A DNA stretch of 31,721 nt from Endotrypanum monterogeii (lineage: Eukaryota; Euglenozoa; Kinetoplastea; Trypanosomatida; Trypanosomatidae): the NCBI GenBank assembly GCA_000333855.2, contig CM007333.1, forward strand, positions 158,069-189,789, given 5' to 3'. This document shows positions 18,165-26,791 of the stretch, piece after piece. The notes beneath the pieces are model-generated. The model did not search any database. It had not been told where the DNA came from and worked only from the letters and a program-made list of their open reading frames with translations. Positions within the stretch are counted from its first letter, which is position 1; every line of letters starts with the position of its first letter. Both the position numbers and the translations under genes were made by a program.

Positions 18165-18193
18165 TCCCTCTCCCCCCTCTACCTTTCTTTTAG
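18165..18193 (+). promoter_or_regulatory. Candidate trans-splice acceptor for the 290-residue gene
   Basis: A clean C/T tract ends in CTTTTAG, with the AG at 18192-18193. The next ATG is the gene start at 18251, leaving a 57-base leader made largely of CA repeat. This is one of the clearest acceptors in the window. Confidence 0.7.

Positions 18194-18196
<3 letters not shown>

Positions 18197-18224
<28 letters not shown>
18197..18224. repeat. CA microsatellite in a predicted 5' UTR
   Basis: A perfect CA run of 28 bases directly downstream of the acceptor AG and upstream of the start codon. Confidence 0.95.
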
Positions 18225-18227
<3 letters not shown>

Positions 18228-18250
18228 TTTTTTTTTCTCTTCCACGGGCA

Positions 18251-19123
18251 ATGCAGTCCGACTTCGACAATGTCGAGACGGAGTTGCGTGACATCGAGGA
18301 GACCTTTGCCAACGGTCGCATGAACGCCTTTGGCACCGCCTCGATGCAAGACGCCTTTGTGCACGAGCTGAAGCGCATCGCTGATATTGAGACACAAGTC
18401 TTCTACCGTACCTGCGCGTTGCTCAAGTCGAGCAGCACGAATGGGCACCAGCTGGTGACCAACATGTACGCCAGTGCACAGCCTCCACCTCAGTCGCAGC
18501 GCTCTGGTACTACAGGGATTTCTAGCAACGGCAGTTTCGGGGAGAGCAGCTTCCGTGCGAGTGGCAGTGGTTCCGAAAGCTTAAATTACCGAGGCTCGGT
18601 AGGTCAACAGACTCACCTACCGTCCATGTCTACAGGGCAGGGGGGGCGTAGTGGCGTCTTCTCGAGCGGCAACGCTTCCCCGTCTTTATCAAATCAGCGT
18701 CGGTCCCGCCGGGACTCTGCGAGCTTCTGCACTTCCGGAACCTTTTCTGGCGTGGCCGACGCTGGGGGGTCAGTGGGTGCGGCGCCGCATATTTCCCAAA
18801 ACGACTGGGGCAACGAAAGTGGCTTTGCTGACAAAGCCTTTGAGGATGTTGCGGCTCACTTCGAGGAGCTCGAGTCACAGTTCTTCTCCCTCGGTGACCA
18901 CCTACGCGATATCTCGAAACACGTTACCCGCCTGAACGACATGTCAAAGCAGCTCAACACTACGGGCTACGGCATCCCTACTAGCTCTGGCTCCACCGCT
19001 ACCGCCGCTCCAGGAAGCGTGGGCGATGTCGGCAACAATACTGTGGCGCCACCGAAGCTGGGTAGTGTGGGGCGACAAGACCGCCCCATCATTTTCGAGG
19101 GTAGTGATGGCCCACATCAGTAG
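18251..19123 (+). CDS. Protein with helical ends and Ser/Gly-rich middle, function unknown
   Basis: The gene encodes 290 residues. The ATG at 18251 is the first after a strong splice-acceptor candidate, so the start is well supported. Residues 1 to about 65 form an acidic, helix-prone region with heptad-like spacing (FDNVETELRDIEETF, AFVHELKRIADIETQVFYR). Residues about 70-190 are Ser/Gly/Gln-rich and probably disordered. Residues about 198-237 form a second amphipathic helix (AAHFEELESQFFSLGDHLRD, then ISKHVTRLNDMSKQL), followed by a disordered tail. There is no signal peptide, membrane segment or catalytic motif. Short helical segments flanking a flexible linker are typical of small subunits of multi-protein complexes (vesicle tethering, kinetochore, nuclear pore), but the sequence does not single one out. 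I do not recognise the family. Confidence 0.9.
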   Translation: MQSDFDNVETELRDIEETFANGRMNAFGTASMQDAFVHELKRIADIETQVFYRTCALLKSSSTNGHQLVTNMYASAQPPPQSQRSGTTGISSNGSFGESSFRASGSGSESLNYRGSVGQQTHLPSMSTGQGGRSGVFSSGNASPSLSNQRRSRRDSASFCTSGTFSGVADAGGSVGAAPHISQNDWGNESGFADKAFEDVAAHFEELESQFFSLGDHLRDISKHVTRLNDMSKQLNTTGYGIPTSSGSTATAAPGSVGDVGNNTVAPPKLGSVGRQDRPIIFEGSDGPHQ

Positions 19124-19869
19124 GCCTCAAACAAAAGCCCCCCTTTTCCCTTCTTCATTTATGCGCGCCACGATTGAGTGAACAATCGTCCATGTGTGTT
19201 TTCTCCTCTCGTTCCTTACGGACTACTGCGCCTCCTTGGTGCCGCGCATTTATTATTCTGCTCCAAACACCTGCATGTGCTTGTCCCGCCTGTGCTTGAC
19301 ATGCATATGGACCACACAGCCCTCCCCTCCTCCTCCTCCCCCAAATGCGTTTCTATTCTCACCTGAGTCAACAATAAAAAATGCACACATATACATACAG
19401 ATACCTCTTGTTGTCTGGTGTGTCTCTGTGTGTGTGTGTGTGTGTTTATGAGGATATGTGCGCATCGCCATTTGCATATTTGCCTGAATTTTATGGAGCA
19501 TTATCTTTTTTGCCTTCTTGGGTTGAGTGGAGGGATAGGGCCCTTTTGAGAGGGGGGGGGGAGGGGTGCGGGATCGCGTGTGTAGTTCATTCGCCCTTGT
19601 CCCTCTTCGCACCCGAACATTCCCGCGGTCCACGTCCTTGAGCCACCCGTCCCCTCTTCTTGCCCCGTCTGTCCCCCTCCCTTCCCCTCCCCCGGAGGTA
19701 CGTAAAAAAAAAACCCTCTGTATCTTGCTTTCATCCCGCTTTTTTCTTTCTGCCCCCTCTCCCATTTGTGCACCCTGGATCCACTAGCCCAACGTACACA
19801 ACGTAGAACACCCCATCCTGCCCTCTCCCATATCCGCACGCGCGCTCGCTGGCTCACTGCCGAGACAAA
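19124..19869. other. Intergenic region before the importin gene
   Basis: No gene is seen. It contains a TG tract (19427-19445), a G-run near 19550, a C-rich region and a pyrimidine tract leading to an AG at 19786-19787. Unlike several other gaps, it has no substantial CA tract after the TG tract. Confidence 0.75.
19728..19787 (+). promoter_or_regulatory. Candidate trans-splice acceptor for the importin gene
   Basis: A long C/T-rich stretch is followed by CCACTAG, with the AG at 19786-19787. No ATG occurs between it and 19870, which supports the chosen start and gives an 82-base leader. Confidence 0.55.
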
Positions 19870-22800
19870 ATGGGTGACCCACAGGCTACCCTCAGCAGCA
19901 GCAGCAGCAGTAGTAGCAACAACATTCCCGGGCTACTGTTTGAAATTTTTACCGCCACCCTGTCTCCCGACAAGGCCACGCGGCAATCGGCTGAAGACGC
20001 GCTCGCTAATTTGTCGGATCGTGATCCACACTTCATTTTGCACCTCTTGGAGCTTGCCTGCAGTTCCCCAGCAGTCTGCTCAAATTCGTTTCGCGTAAGC
20101 CTCCCTGCGACGACGAGCGCACTGCTGGCGAGTGCCATCCGTTTTCGAAACGAGGTTGGCCGCAGCGACTGGAATCGAAACCCAAAATGTTCCGATGAGG
20201 TGAAGTCTCGGGTGCGAGAGTACATCGTGTCGCTCCAGTGCCAGCCTCACGTGCCGGAGGCGGTGCGACGGCAGCTGCTAGCGGCAAGCATTGATATAAT
20301 GACCACTGACTACCCTGAGCGCTGGCCTGACGTACTGTCGCAGTTGACGGGGCTTCTGAACCAGAGCATGACAGCGCTGCGTGGACTGTTTGACCACCGT
20401 AAGAGCAGCAGCGTGGAGGTCGACAGGGACGTTATTCATATGATGCTGCAGCAAGCAACGAGTTCTCTGGGTGTACTACGGGGATGCTGTAAAATCTACG
20501 AGGACCCCTTGAGAGTGGACGCCGACGACGCGGACGCTTTTGCCGGAGACCTCGCACCGTTGCTCCTGTCGCTGGTGGAGTTGTTGTCGCAGCGGTGGCA
20601 ACATGAGCTCTTAGCCCTGGCGGGCCACGACGCTGTAGCCGCGACTTCTGGCTCTGCTTTGACTGCACCCTTTTGCTTCTCGGCGGAGGTGGAAACCCTT
20701 TCGGATTGTATGCGACTTGCTCTTAAGTGTCTTTTTTCTCTGGTCTCAAGCCGCTGGCCCGCATGCTTGTGCGATGTGTCTGCCCTTGACTCCTTCTACG
20801 TTGCCTGCGTGGTAACGCCGCTCCAGAACTTCCAGCAGGTGGTTTTGCCGCTTTGCCAAGCGAGACTGGAGAACGCGCTGCGTCACCCGGCCGAGTCCGG
20901 TATGACCGTGGCACAGCTTCGCGGGGATCATTTTTCAGACATGCAGAAGTCGTCCATGTTCACGTTGCTCAAGTGGGTCATGAACGTCGCCTACAAGCTC
21001 ACGCAGGAGTTCGCGTCGCCGAAGAGCTGCGAGCGACGCTGTCGCGCTGTTGCAAAGCATTTCACCTCTCAATACTTACAGCCCACCACTGAGGCTGCTC
21101 TGGCACTTGTGCGGTGGCACGCTGACCCACCACTGGCTCTCACTTCGAAGGCGTACATCCTCGCGCTGGAGGTGTTGACGCTTGCGGTGAACCACAAAGC
21201 AGTGTACACGAGCTTGCTACACCCCTGCGCTGAGGAGCTGATGACGGTACTTCTCTTTCCTCGCCTCGCGTTCACTTCCGCGGATGAGGAGTTGTGGAAT
21301 GATAACCCGGAGGAGTATGTGCGCAAGCAGTCGAGCCCCGCTGGCGACATCTACAGCGCCAAGGTGGTCTCAACAAGTCTCCTCATGTCTCTCGCGGTAG
21401 GGACGAAGCGGTTTCACGACAAGGGTTTGTTCTCAGCACTTATGAGCTTCTTGATGCACCAGCTCCAGGCGTATGTGGGCGCTGCAGCGGAGGCAACCAG
21501 CAGTGAAGCCGATCTCTACACCCCTGCCATGGAGGCGGCGCGTCGCATCGATGCTACTTTATTTTGCTTGTACCACTTCAAGAAAGTCCTGCTAGCAATG
21601 CACTTCGGCGATGACAAGCTGGAATACGTCTTGTCGACCTTCACGGTACCTGTGATGGGGTACCGACTCGGGTTTCTGCGCGCCCGCGCAGTGCTCGTCC
21701 TCAGTACCTTTGCGCCGTCGCTCCAGTGGAGCACCCCGGCGGCATATCAGCATACTTTGCAGCCAGTGTTGCGCCTGCTTAACGACCCCGAGGTTCCAGT
21801 GCGTGTGCAGGCGTGTGTTTGCTTCTCACGCCTCGTATGCCATCCATTTGCACGCGACATCATCAATCCCTGCATTGCAGAGCTCATCCAGCATTACTTT
21901 AACGTGATGCGAATGATGGACAACGAGGCGGTGGTGCGCACGCTCCGAAAAACGATCTCGTTTTATAAGGACACGCTGTCCCAGTGGGCGTTGGAGCTGA
22001 CAGAGATGCTGGTGAACCACTTCTCAGTCGTACTAGAGCGCGTAACGACGAAGTACAATGCACTGGAGTCGATGACATCATCCATACCTAATGCCACGGG
22101 TCTTGGAAAAGACGACGTGTTCCTCGACGACGACGGCTTTGCAGATGTTCTGATGGCTGCCGACGAGCTTTTGGAGACGCTCACAACGCTCGTTAAAGCA
22201 CTTCCGGAGAGTCAGACCACCGTTGCAGCGCGCAATTTTGCTGCTGTCTTATTATCACAAGTCTCTGGTACACCATCCTCTTCACCATCTGCGGTAACCC
22301 TGTGCCCTTCCCCCGAGGCACTCCAGCAGGACATCTTCGTTCACATACAGCTGCGCGTAGCCCCGATGTTGTTCGTGATTCTCGGCCACCAAGGTGGCAG
22401 CTCCTACGGCTTCATGGATCCCGCACTTTCACTACTCACCACTCTCATTGGGCGCAGCCCCGCCGTTGCGCCGCCAATGTGGAAAGTGCTGTGGTGCCTA
22501 TATCAGTTGATCACCCGGGGTGGCGCTGTTGACTACATTGATCAATTACTTCCCCCGATGGACAACTTGGTGTCTGTCGAGCCCGTTTCTTTCCTTTACG
22601 GCACACTGGCGGAGTTGGCGCGAGAGCCTTTGCCGGCAGCTGTGCCGGCAGAGGAGGCGGCTCAGACTCCAGCGCAGCTGGTCTTGGGCATATGCGAAGT
22701 GGTGCTATCAAGCACGTCGCTACGAGAGCGCGAAGTGTCTGCAGTGCCAAAGCTTCTGGATGTGCTGGTGCAGTGCAGCTGGGCGTCCGCGGCAGCAATC

Positions 22801-23883
22801 ACAACTACTGCCGCATGCGTAGAAGCGGCACAAACTTTGGTTCGAAGCGTGACACAAAAGGCTTTGCGAATTGCGGGCACACGGCCACAACAGAGTGCAA
22901 CGTTCCGCATACTGCTCGCGAACAATATTTTCTCTTGTTTGATCGCTGATGCGTCCTCTACTCTGTCGGTGCTGCACGATCTGCAGGCGGTACACCCGTT
23001 TCTAGAACAGTACGTCTCCCTCTTGGGGCTGACCGTCTGCATTGACGGGAGTGAGGAAACAATAATGAGTCTAATGCGTAGCTATGACCGCGCCCTGTTC
23101 GTATACGCCATCGTTTCTTGTCTGCGCGCACTAGCATCCAACACAGCGGGTGCTGGTACACCAGAGCTTCAGTCTAGCCTCGAGGGTCTCGTGCAGTGTG
23201 GTGTGCTGGAGCAGCTGGCGGATATGGAGACGCTGAACGGAGCAGCGGAGCTGCGCGTCCATCAGCGACGCATGGCGAAGATGTCAGGCAGGCCAGTGCC
23301 CGCAACGCACGCCAGCGAAGCTGTCGGCGCGGGGGAGGGGGAAGATGAAGAGGACGAGTGGGACAGTGAGGGCGATAGCGATGATGATGATGACGGTGAA
23401 TGGCTCCAGAGTAGCGATGACGGCGGCGAAGACGACGATGTTGAGCTGGGTGATATCGACGAGGACATGGGAGGCTCTGAGGGGTCTCTGGGCGGGGCGG
23501 GTGCGGGTCATGGACTGGTCGGCGACAGCCGCTTCCAGAGCATGCTGCACCACGCTCAGGCACTTCGTCAGTCGCAGCAACAAAGACACCAAGGGAAGGC
23601 GGTCGCCGACGACGCTCCTCTGGACGACGTAGAGGAGGATAACCTGTTGGATGATGAGGACTTCTCTAGCCCCATCGACGACGTCAACGTCTGGGCGGAG
23701 CTCGTCGCTGAGGTGGAGCGTACTGACACGGCTGGGTCTGGTAGTGCCTCGGTAGTCGCGCTGTTGCGCAGCACCGAAGGTCAGTCACAGGCTAACGCGA
23801 TAATCCGCGCGCGTGACCTCACCAATGAACTACGACTAGCCCGGCGGACCCATCGCGCGCTCCTGGATCAAGCGAAGGGCTGA
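19870..23883 (+). CDS. Importin-beta family nuclear transport receptor, importin-7/8-like
   Basis: The protein has 1337 residues, somewhat longer than the roughly 1040 typical of human importin-7 or yeast Nmd5/Sxm1. After a poly-Ser tract (residues 9-16) comes an importin-beta N-terminal domain (about residues 25-105: SPDKATRQSAEDALANL, then a helix ending FRNEVGRSDW), the region that binds Ran-GTP in this family. YPERWPDVL (residues 148-156) is a hallmark of the importin-7/8/CSE1 group. The rest is Leu/Ala-rich paired helices, as expected of a HEAT-repeat solenoid. A highly acidic block (about 1158-1205, EDEEDEWDSEGDSDDDDDGEW) near the C-terminus matches the acidic segment of importin-7/8; a second acidic run is at about 1245-1275. 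Expected role: carrying basic cargo such as ribosomal proteins and histones into the nucleus and releasing it on Ran-GTP binding. Family assignment is firm. Importin-7 versus a sister karyopherin is less certain. Confidence 0.93.
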   Translation: MGDPQATLSSSSSSSSNNIPGLLFEIFTATLSPDKATRQSAEDALANLSDRDPHFILHLLELACSSPAVCSNSFRVSLPATTSALLASAIRFRNEVGRSDWNRNPKCSDEVKSRVREYIVSLQCQPHVPEAVRRQLLAASIDIMTTDYPERWPDVLSQLTGLLNQSMTALRGLFDHRKSSSVEVDRDVIHMMLQQATSSLGVLRGCCKIYEDPLRVDADDADAFAGDLAPLLLSLVELLSQRWQHELLALAGHDAVAATSGSALTAPFCFSAEVETLSDCMRLALKCLFSLVSSRWPACLCDVSALDSFYVACVVTPLQNFQQVVLPLCQARLENALRHPAESGMTVAQLRGDHFSDMQKSSMFTLLKWVMNVAYKLTQEFASPKSCERRCRAVAKHFTSQYLQPTTEAALALVRWHADPPLALTSKAYILALEVLTLAVNHKAVYTSLLHPCAEELMTVLLFPRLAFTSADEELWNDNPEEYVRKQSSPAGDIYSAKVVSTSLLMSLAVGTKRFHDKGLFSALMSFLMHQLQAYVGAAAEATSSEADLYTPAMEAARRIDATLFCLYHFKKVLLAMHFGDDKLEYVLSTFTVPVMGYRLGFLRARAVLVLSTFAPSLQWSTPAAYQHTLQPVLRLLNDPEVPVRVQACVCFSRLVCHPFARDIINPCIAELIQHYFNVMRMMDNEAVVRTLRKTISFYKDTLSQWALELTEMLVNHFSVVLERVTTKYNALESMTSSIPNATGLGKDDVFLDDDGFADVLMAADELLETLTTLVKALPESQTTVAARNFAAVLLSQVSGTPSSSPSAVTLCPSPEALQQDIFVHIQLRVAPMLFVILGHQGGSSYGFMDPALSLLTTLIGRSPAVAPPMWKVLWCLYQLITRGGAVDYIDQLLPPMDNLVSVEPVSFLYGTLAELAREPLPAAVPAEEAAQTPAQLVLGICEVVLSSTSLREREVSAVPKLLDVLVQCSWASAAAITTTAACVEAAQTLVRSVTQKALRIAGTRPQQSATFRILLANNIFSCLIADASSTLSVLHDLQAVHPFLEQYVSLLGLTVCIDGSEETIMSLMRSYDRALFVYAIVSCLRALASNTAGAGTPELQSSLEGLVQCGVLEQLADMETLNGAAELRVHQRRMAKMSGRPVPATHASEAVGAGEGEDEEDEWDSEGDSDDDDDGEWLQSSDDGGEDDDVELGDIDEDMGGSEGSLGGAGAGHGLVGDSRFQSMLHHAQALRQSQQQRHQGKAVADDAPLDDVEEDNLLDDEDFSSPIDDVNVWAELVAEVERTDTAGSGSASVVALLRSTEGQSQANAIIRARDLTNELRLARRTHRALLDQAKG

Positions 23884-23899
23884 GGGAGGTGTGAGGGGC

Positions 23900-23925
23900 C
23901 GAGGTGCCTCCGAGGACCCACCTCG
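23900..23925 (+). other. Hairpin just after the importin stop codon
   Basis: CGAGGTG (23900-23906) pairs with CACCTCG (23919-23925) around a 12-base loop, 17 bases after the stop codon. It should fall at the start of the 3' UTR. The 10-mer GAGGTGCCTC within it recurs at 26941-26950, after the next gene. Confidence 0.5.
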
Positions 23926-24969
23926 CTGGGGGTTTTCTCCGTGTCTATGTCCGGGGGGGACGAGGAGAAAGGCTGTAAGGGGCTGAGATGGGTGCTGCAC
24001 ACCGTCTCTGTTCCACTGCGTCTTGTCTCGGTGCATGCGAGGGCATCTTTTGGCATTCTCTGGGAAAGGCAGGGGTTCATACGGACTGTGGGGCTGGGAG
24101 TCGGAAGGAGTGGGGGTGGGAAGGAGGGTGGGGCGGTGATGTGGATCACTGAGGAAGGCAGGTGTAGAGTAGTGGCGCGTCTATACCTGGCCGAAGGCAC
24201 TCCTTTTCGGTTGGAGCAATTGTATACCGTGCTGTGGACACTTTTGCGCGCGCGTGTATGTATGTATGTGCTCCGACTATCCCGACACCTCTTTATCTGC
24301 TAAAGATCGGGAGTAGTAGCAGGAGGAGAGGTGGGTGGGGTGGGGGAACCGCGCACACGGAGAGCGAGGGTGGCCGTGAGGAAGTCATCCGAAGGGCTCA
24401 TATTAGCTCCTCCCCTCCTCTTCCCTCCCTTCCCTTCCACCGTTTCCGCAGACTTCTCATTCTGTTTCGTTTTTTTTTTTTTTGTTCTCTGGGGGTTGCT
24501 TCTCTTCTCCCGTTTTTTTCCTAAAACACAAATGTGTGTCTTTTCTCTAGCTCACTGTCCATGCTTCGTGATCGATGGTGCATGACCACGTGTGCAACAC
24601 GATAATGCAGCAAAGGTAATTTTGACGTGCGTGTGTATGTGTGTGTGTGCGTAAATCTATGTTCCTCCCCTGGGGATCTTTCCTTCGTTCTTGGAGACAC
24701 TTTTCCCTGTTTATGTCTTCAAGTCCACCCTTAGACACATGCGCATGCGCACAGTATGCAGGTTGGTTACCTGGGACTCGTCATTACAATCTGTTCCCAA
24801 CCACAAGCGCACCCGCGCACACACAACGGCCAAAGCAGCAGCATAAAGCGTCTCTCTGTGTGAGTTTGAGTGCGTATGAGACTTATCCACCTTTTTCAGA
24901 TCGTTTTCTTGATGATCTCCTCCTCCTCCTGACACCACTTCTTCTCTCCTCCAATTTCTTATCACCATC

Positions 24970-24992
24970 CCCCTTTTTTTTTTTTCTCGTTC

Positions 24993-25023
<31 letters not shown>

Positions 25024-25028
25024 TCGAG
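24970..25028 (+). promoter_or_regulatory. Candidate trans-splice acceptor for the DHHC-like gene
   Basis: A strong C/T tract (24970-24998) is separated from the first AG (25027-25028) by a CA microsatellite, an unusual arrangement. The first ATG after this AG is at 25130, which supports the chosen start and gives a leader of about 101 bases. Confidence 0.5.
24998..25023. repeat. CA microsatellite between pyrimidine tract and acceptor AG
   Basis: A perfect CA run of 26 bases. Because it contains no AG, it should not create a competing splice site, but its length sets the distance from tract to acceptor. Confidence 0.95.
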
Positions 25029-25129
25029 AAAGGAAGGAAACGAGGACCGGTTTGTGTGTGTTTTTGGGAAACGAAGGTGTCGTTTATTGAGTACAACAAA
25101 CGCCGCCAGCCATCAACGCGCAGTTGGCA

Positions 25130-26791
25130 ATGGCGTCACCTCCTCAGCCCGTTGGGGGTATGTCGCACCTGGTGGGCTACTTGGTACGCACGCTCGTAGC
25201 GTGCATCATGATAATTATCGTATTTTTTTTTATGGGTGTGCATGTCTACTACACCAGTGCGGGTCTATCTAATGTGGTGGTACTTCTCTCTCTCCTCTGT
25301 TTGCTTGCCTGCTTTGGGCTGAGTGTCACCTCCCTCGTAATATCGGCTCTGGTGGGTCCTGGTGAGCTGCCGTCGCGTTTTCGTGCGGCGCGCTTGGAGA
25401 TGGTCCTCCGAGAAGAGCTTCACCGAATTCTTGCCAAGGCACAAGGCGGGTGTGGTAGCCGCTTGGTCACTGCAGCTGCAGGGTCAGAACGCGAGGTTTC
25501 CACCGGCAATCAGCACGGCAGCATCTGTGTTGCGAATCGGTCGGGGTCGGGGGAGCCTCCTGGGAAGAGTCCGTGTTGCGATGAAATAGAAGGTCAGCAG
25601 TTGGCGAATATTGCCTCTACGGCAGCGATCTTTGAGCGCAGCGCCTGGAAGTCCGAGGAGGAAGCACTAGAGCGTGCCGCCCTGGAGGCGCGGCTGCGCG
25701 TATACAAGGAATACGGCGACACTGCATACAGACAGCCGGACGATGGTGTGGCGGAGAGGGGACACGGCTCGCAAAAGGGTGCAAGTGACTGCGAGAGTGA
25801 TGCGTCAGACGGGTCTGTGGAGCTTCCGCTGTACATGACGGAGGCGATGCAGATGCGGCGCCAGCGCAAGATCCGTCGGGGGTTGGAGATAGTGCTGGTG
25901 AGCGAGGCGGCGCGAAGGGTTCTGAAAACCATCGATGATACTGACGTGGGTCGCAAGCAGGAAGAGATGGCGCTCCTTATTCCTGGCGCCAACTGGTGCC
26001 GCTTCTGCAATTTTTATCAGATGAACGACACGCGCCACTGTGTCGTTTGCGAGCGCTGCGTATACCACTCAAAGCTGCACTGTGTCTCCACTGGGAGGTG
26101 CATCGGATATGCGAATAGCAAGTACTATGTGCTTTTTTTATTCTATCTTCTCATATCCCTAGTGATGGCCGATGCGCTGGACCTCTACTGCATCGTAAAG
26201 GGGTACACGTACTTCTTCGATCGCTCAAGGGAGGACAACACTGTTTTTTATCTGGTCTTCGTGTACAGTGCATCCTTGGCTGCCGCCCTACTGAGCCTGT
26301 TGGTTCATTATCTCTACACGGCTGGGTGCGACGTGGGCCTCTTGACAGGTATCCTGACACGCCATCGATCCGACCTCGAGACCTATCGGGCCTTCAACAA
26401 CGGCGTGCAGTACGAGCCTGTACTACCTGAGCGAACTGCGCATGTAGCCGAGGAGGGCTTGGCCAGTCCTCTGCAGGAGCTCAAAGCGTTTAGCTGGCGT
26501 AGGGCTATGGACACTGTGGGTGAGGGATTGCCAGTCTGGAAGTGGTTCTGGCTTACCCCAACGCAGCCTGCGCAGAGCGAAACAGATGACCCGCCTGAAT
26601 TCTGGGATGTCTTCCGAAGGGCTATCCGTCTCCGCCTGCGCAGCGTCGCGGACAAGGATGACGTCTTCAGCGACGAGGATGAGGTCCGCGATGCCGATGC
26701 GGCTGGTACTCCAACTAGCGTCCCTTTCGATAGCGCTGTCGTGATCCCGGTTGTGCACATCACACACGCTGCCCCCTCCGCAACACCATAA
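25130..26791 (+). CDS. DHHC-type zinc-finger membrane protein with a KLHC active-site variant
   Basis: The protein has 553 residues from the ATG at 25130. The topology is that of a DHHC S-acyltransferase: two N-terminal membrane helices (about 17-38 and 47-72), a long cytosolic loop, a cysteine-rich domain, then two more helices (about 331-354 and 368-394) and a cytosolic tail. The cysteine-rich domain (residues 290-326) keeps the zinc ligands in order: C290, C293, H303, C304, C307, C310, H317 and C324. At the active site, where enzymes have D-H-H-C, this reads K315 L316 H317 C318. The zinc-binding second His and the acyl-accepting Cys remain, but the Asp and first His that activate the Cys are gone. 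The usual Pro-Trp after the motif is Val-Ser. A clear TTxE motif after the last helix is absent. It may be a pseudo-enzyme or a partner of an active acyltransferase. The membrane involved cannot be told. Confidence 0.9.
   Translation: MASPPQPVGGMSHLVGYLVRTLVACIMIIIVFFFMGVHVYYTSAGLSNVVVLLSLLCLLACFGLSVTSLVISALVGPGELPSRFRAARLEMVLREELHRILAKAQGGCGSRLVTAAAGSEREVSTGNQHGSICVANRSGSGEPPGKSPCCDEIEGQQLANIASTAAIFERSAWKSEEEALERAALEARLRVYKEYGDTAYRQPDDGVAERGHGSQKGASDCESDASDGSVELPLYMTEAMQMRRQRKIRRGLEIVLVSEAARRVLKTIDDTDVGRKQEEMALLIPGANWCRFCNFYQMNDTRHCVVCERCVYHSKLHCVSTGRCIGYANSKYYVLFLFYLLISLVMADALDLYCIVKGYTYFFDRSREDNTVFYLVFVYSASLAAALLSLLVHYLYTAGCDVGLLTGILTRHRSDLETYRAFNNGVQYEPVLPERTAHVAEEGLASPLQELKAFSWRRAMDTVGEGLPVWKWFWLTPTQPAQSETDDPPEFWDVFRRAIRLRLRSVADKDDVFSDEDEVRDADAAGTPTSVPFDSAVVIPVVHITHAAPSATP

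Larger units (their letters stand above)
16636..18250. other. Intergenic region of 1.6 kb
   Basis: No gene is supported. It contains an A-run near 16708, a T-run near 16807, a GC-rich unique patch (about 16880-17150) with short open frames but no protein-like character, a GAG repeat (17339-17356), TG tracts (17553-17584), a CA tract (17833-17852) and a long pyrimidine tract with an acceptor-like AG at 18192-18193. Confidence 0.7.
23884..25129. other. Intergenic region of 1.25 kb
   Basis: No gene is supported. The first half is G-rich with a hairpin near the importin stop codon. The second half has poly-T tracts (near 24470), a TG tract (24638-24649), C/T-rich DNA, a 13-base T-run and a CA tract (24998-25023) next to a likely splice acceptor. 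Confidence 0.7.
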
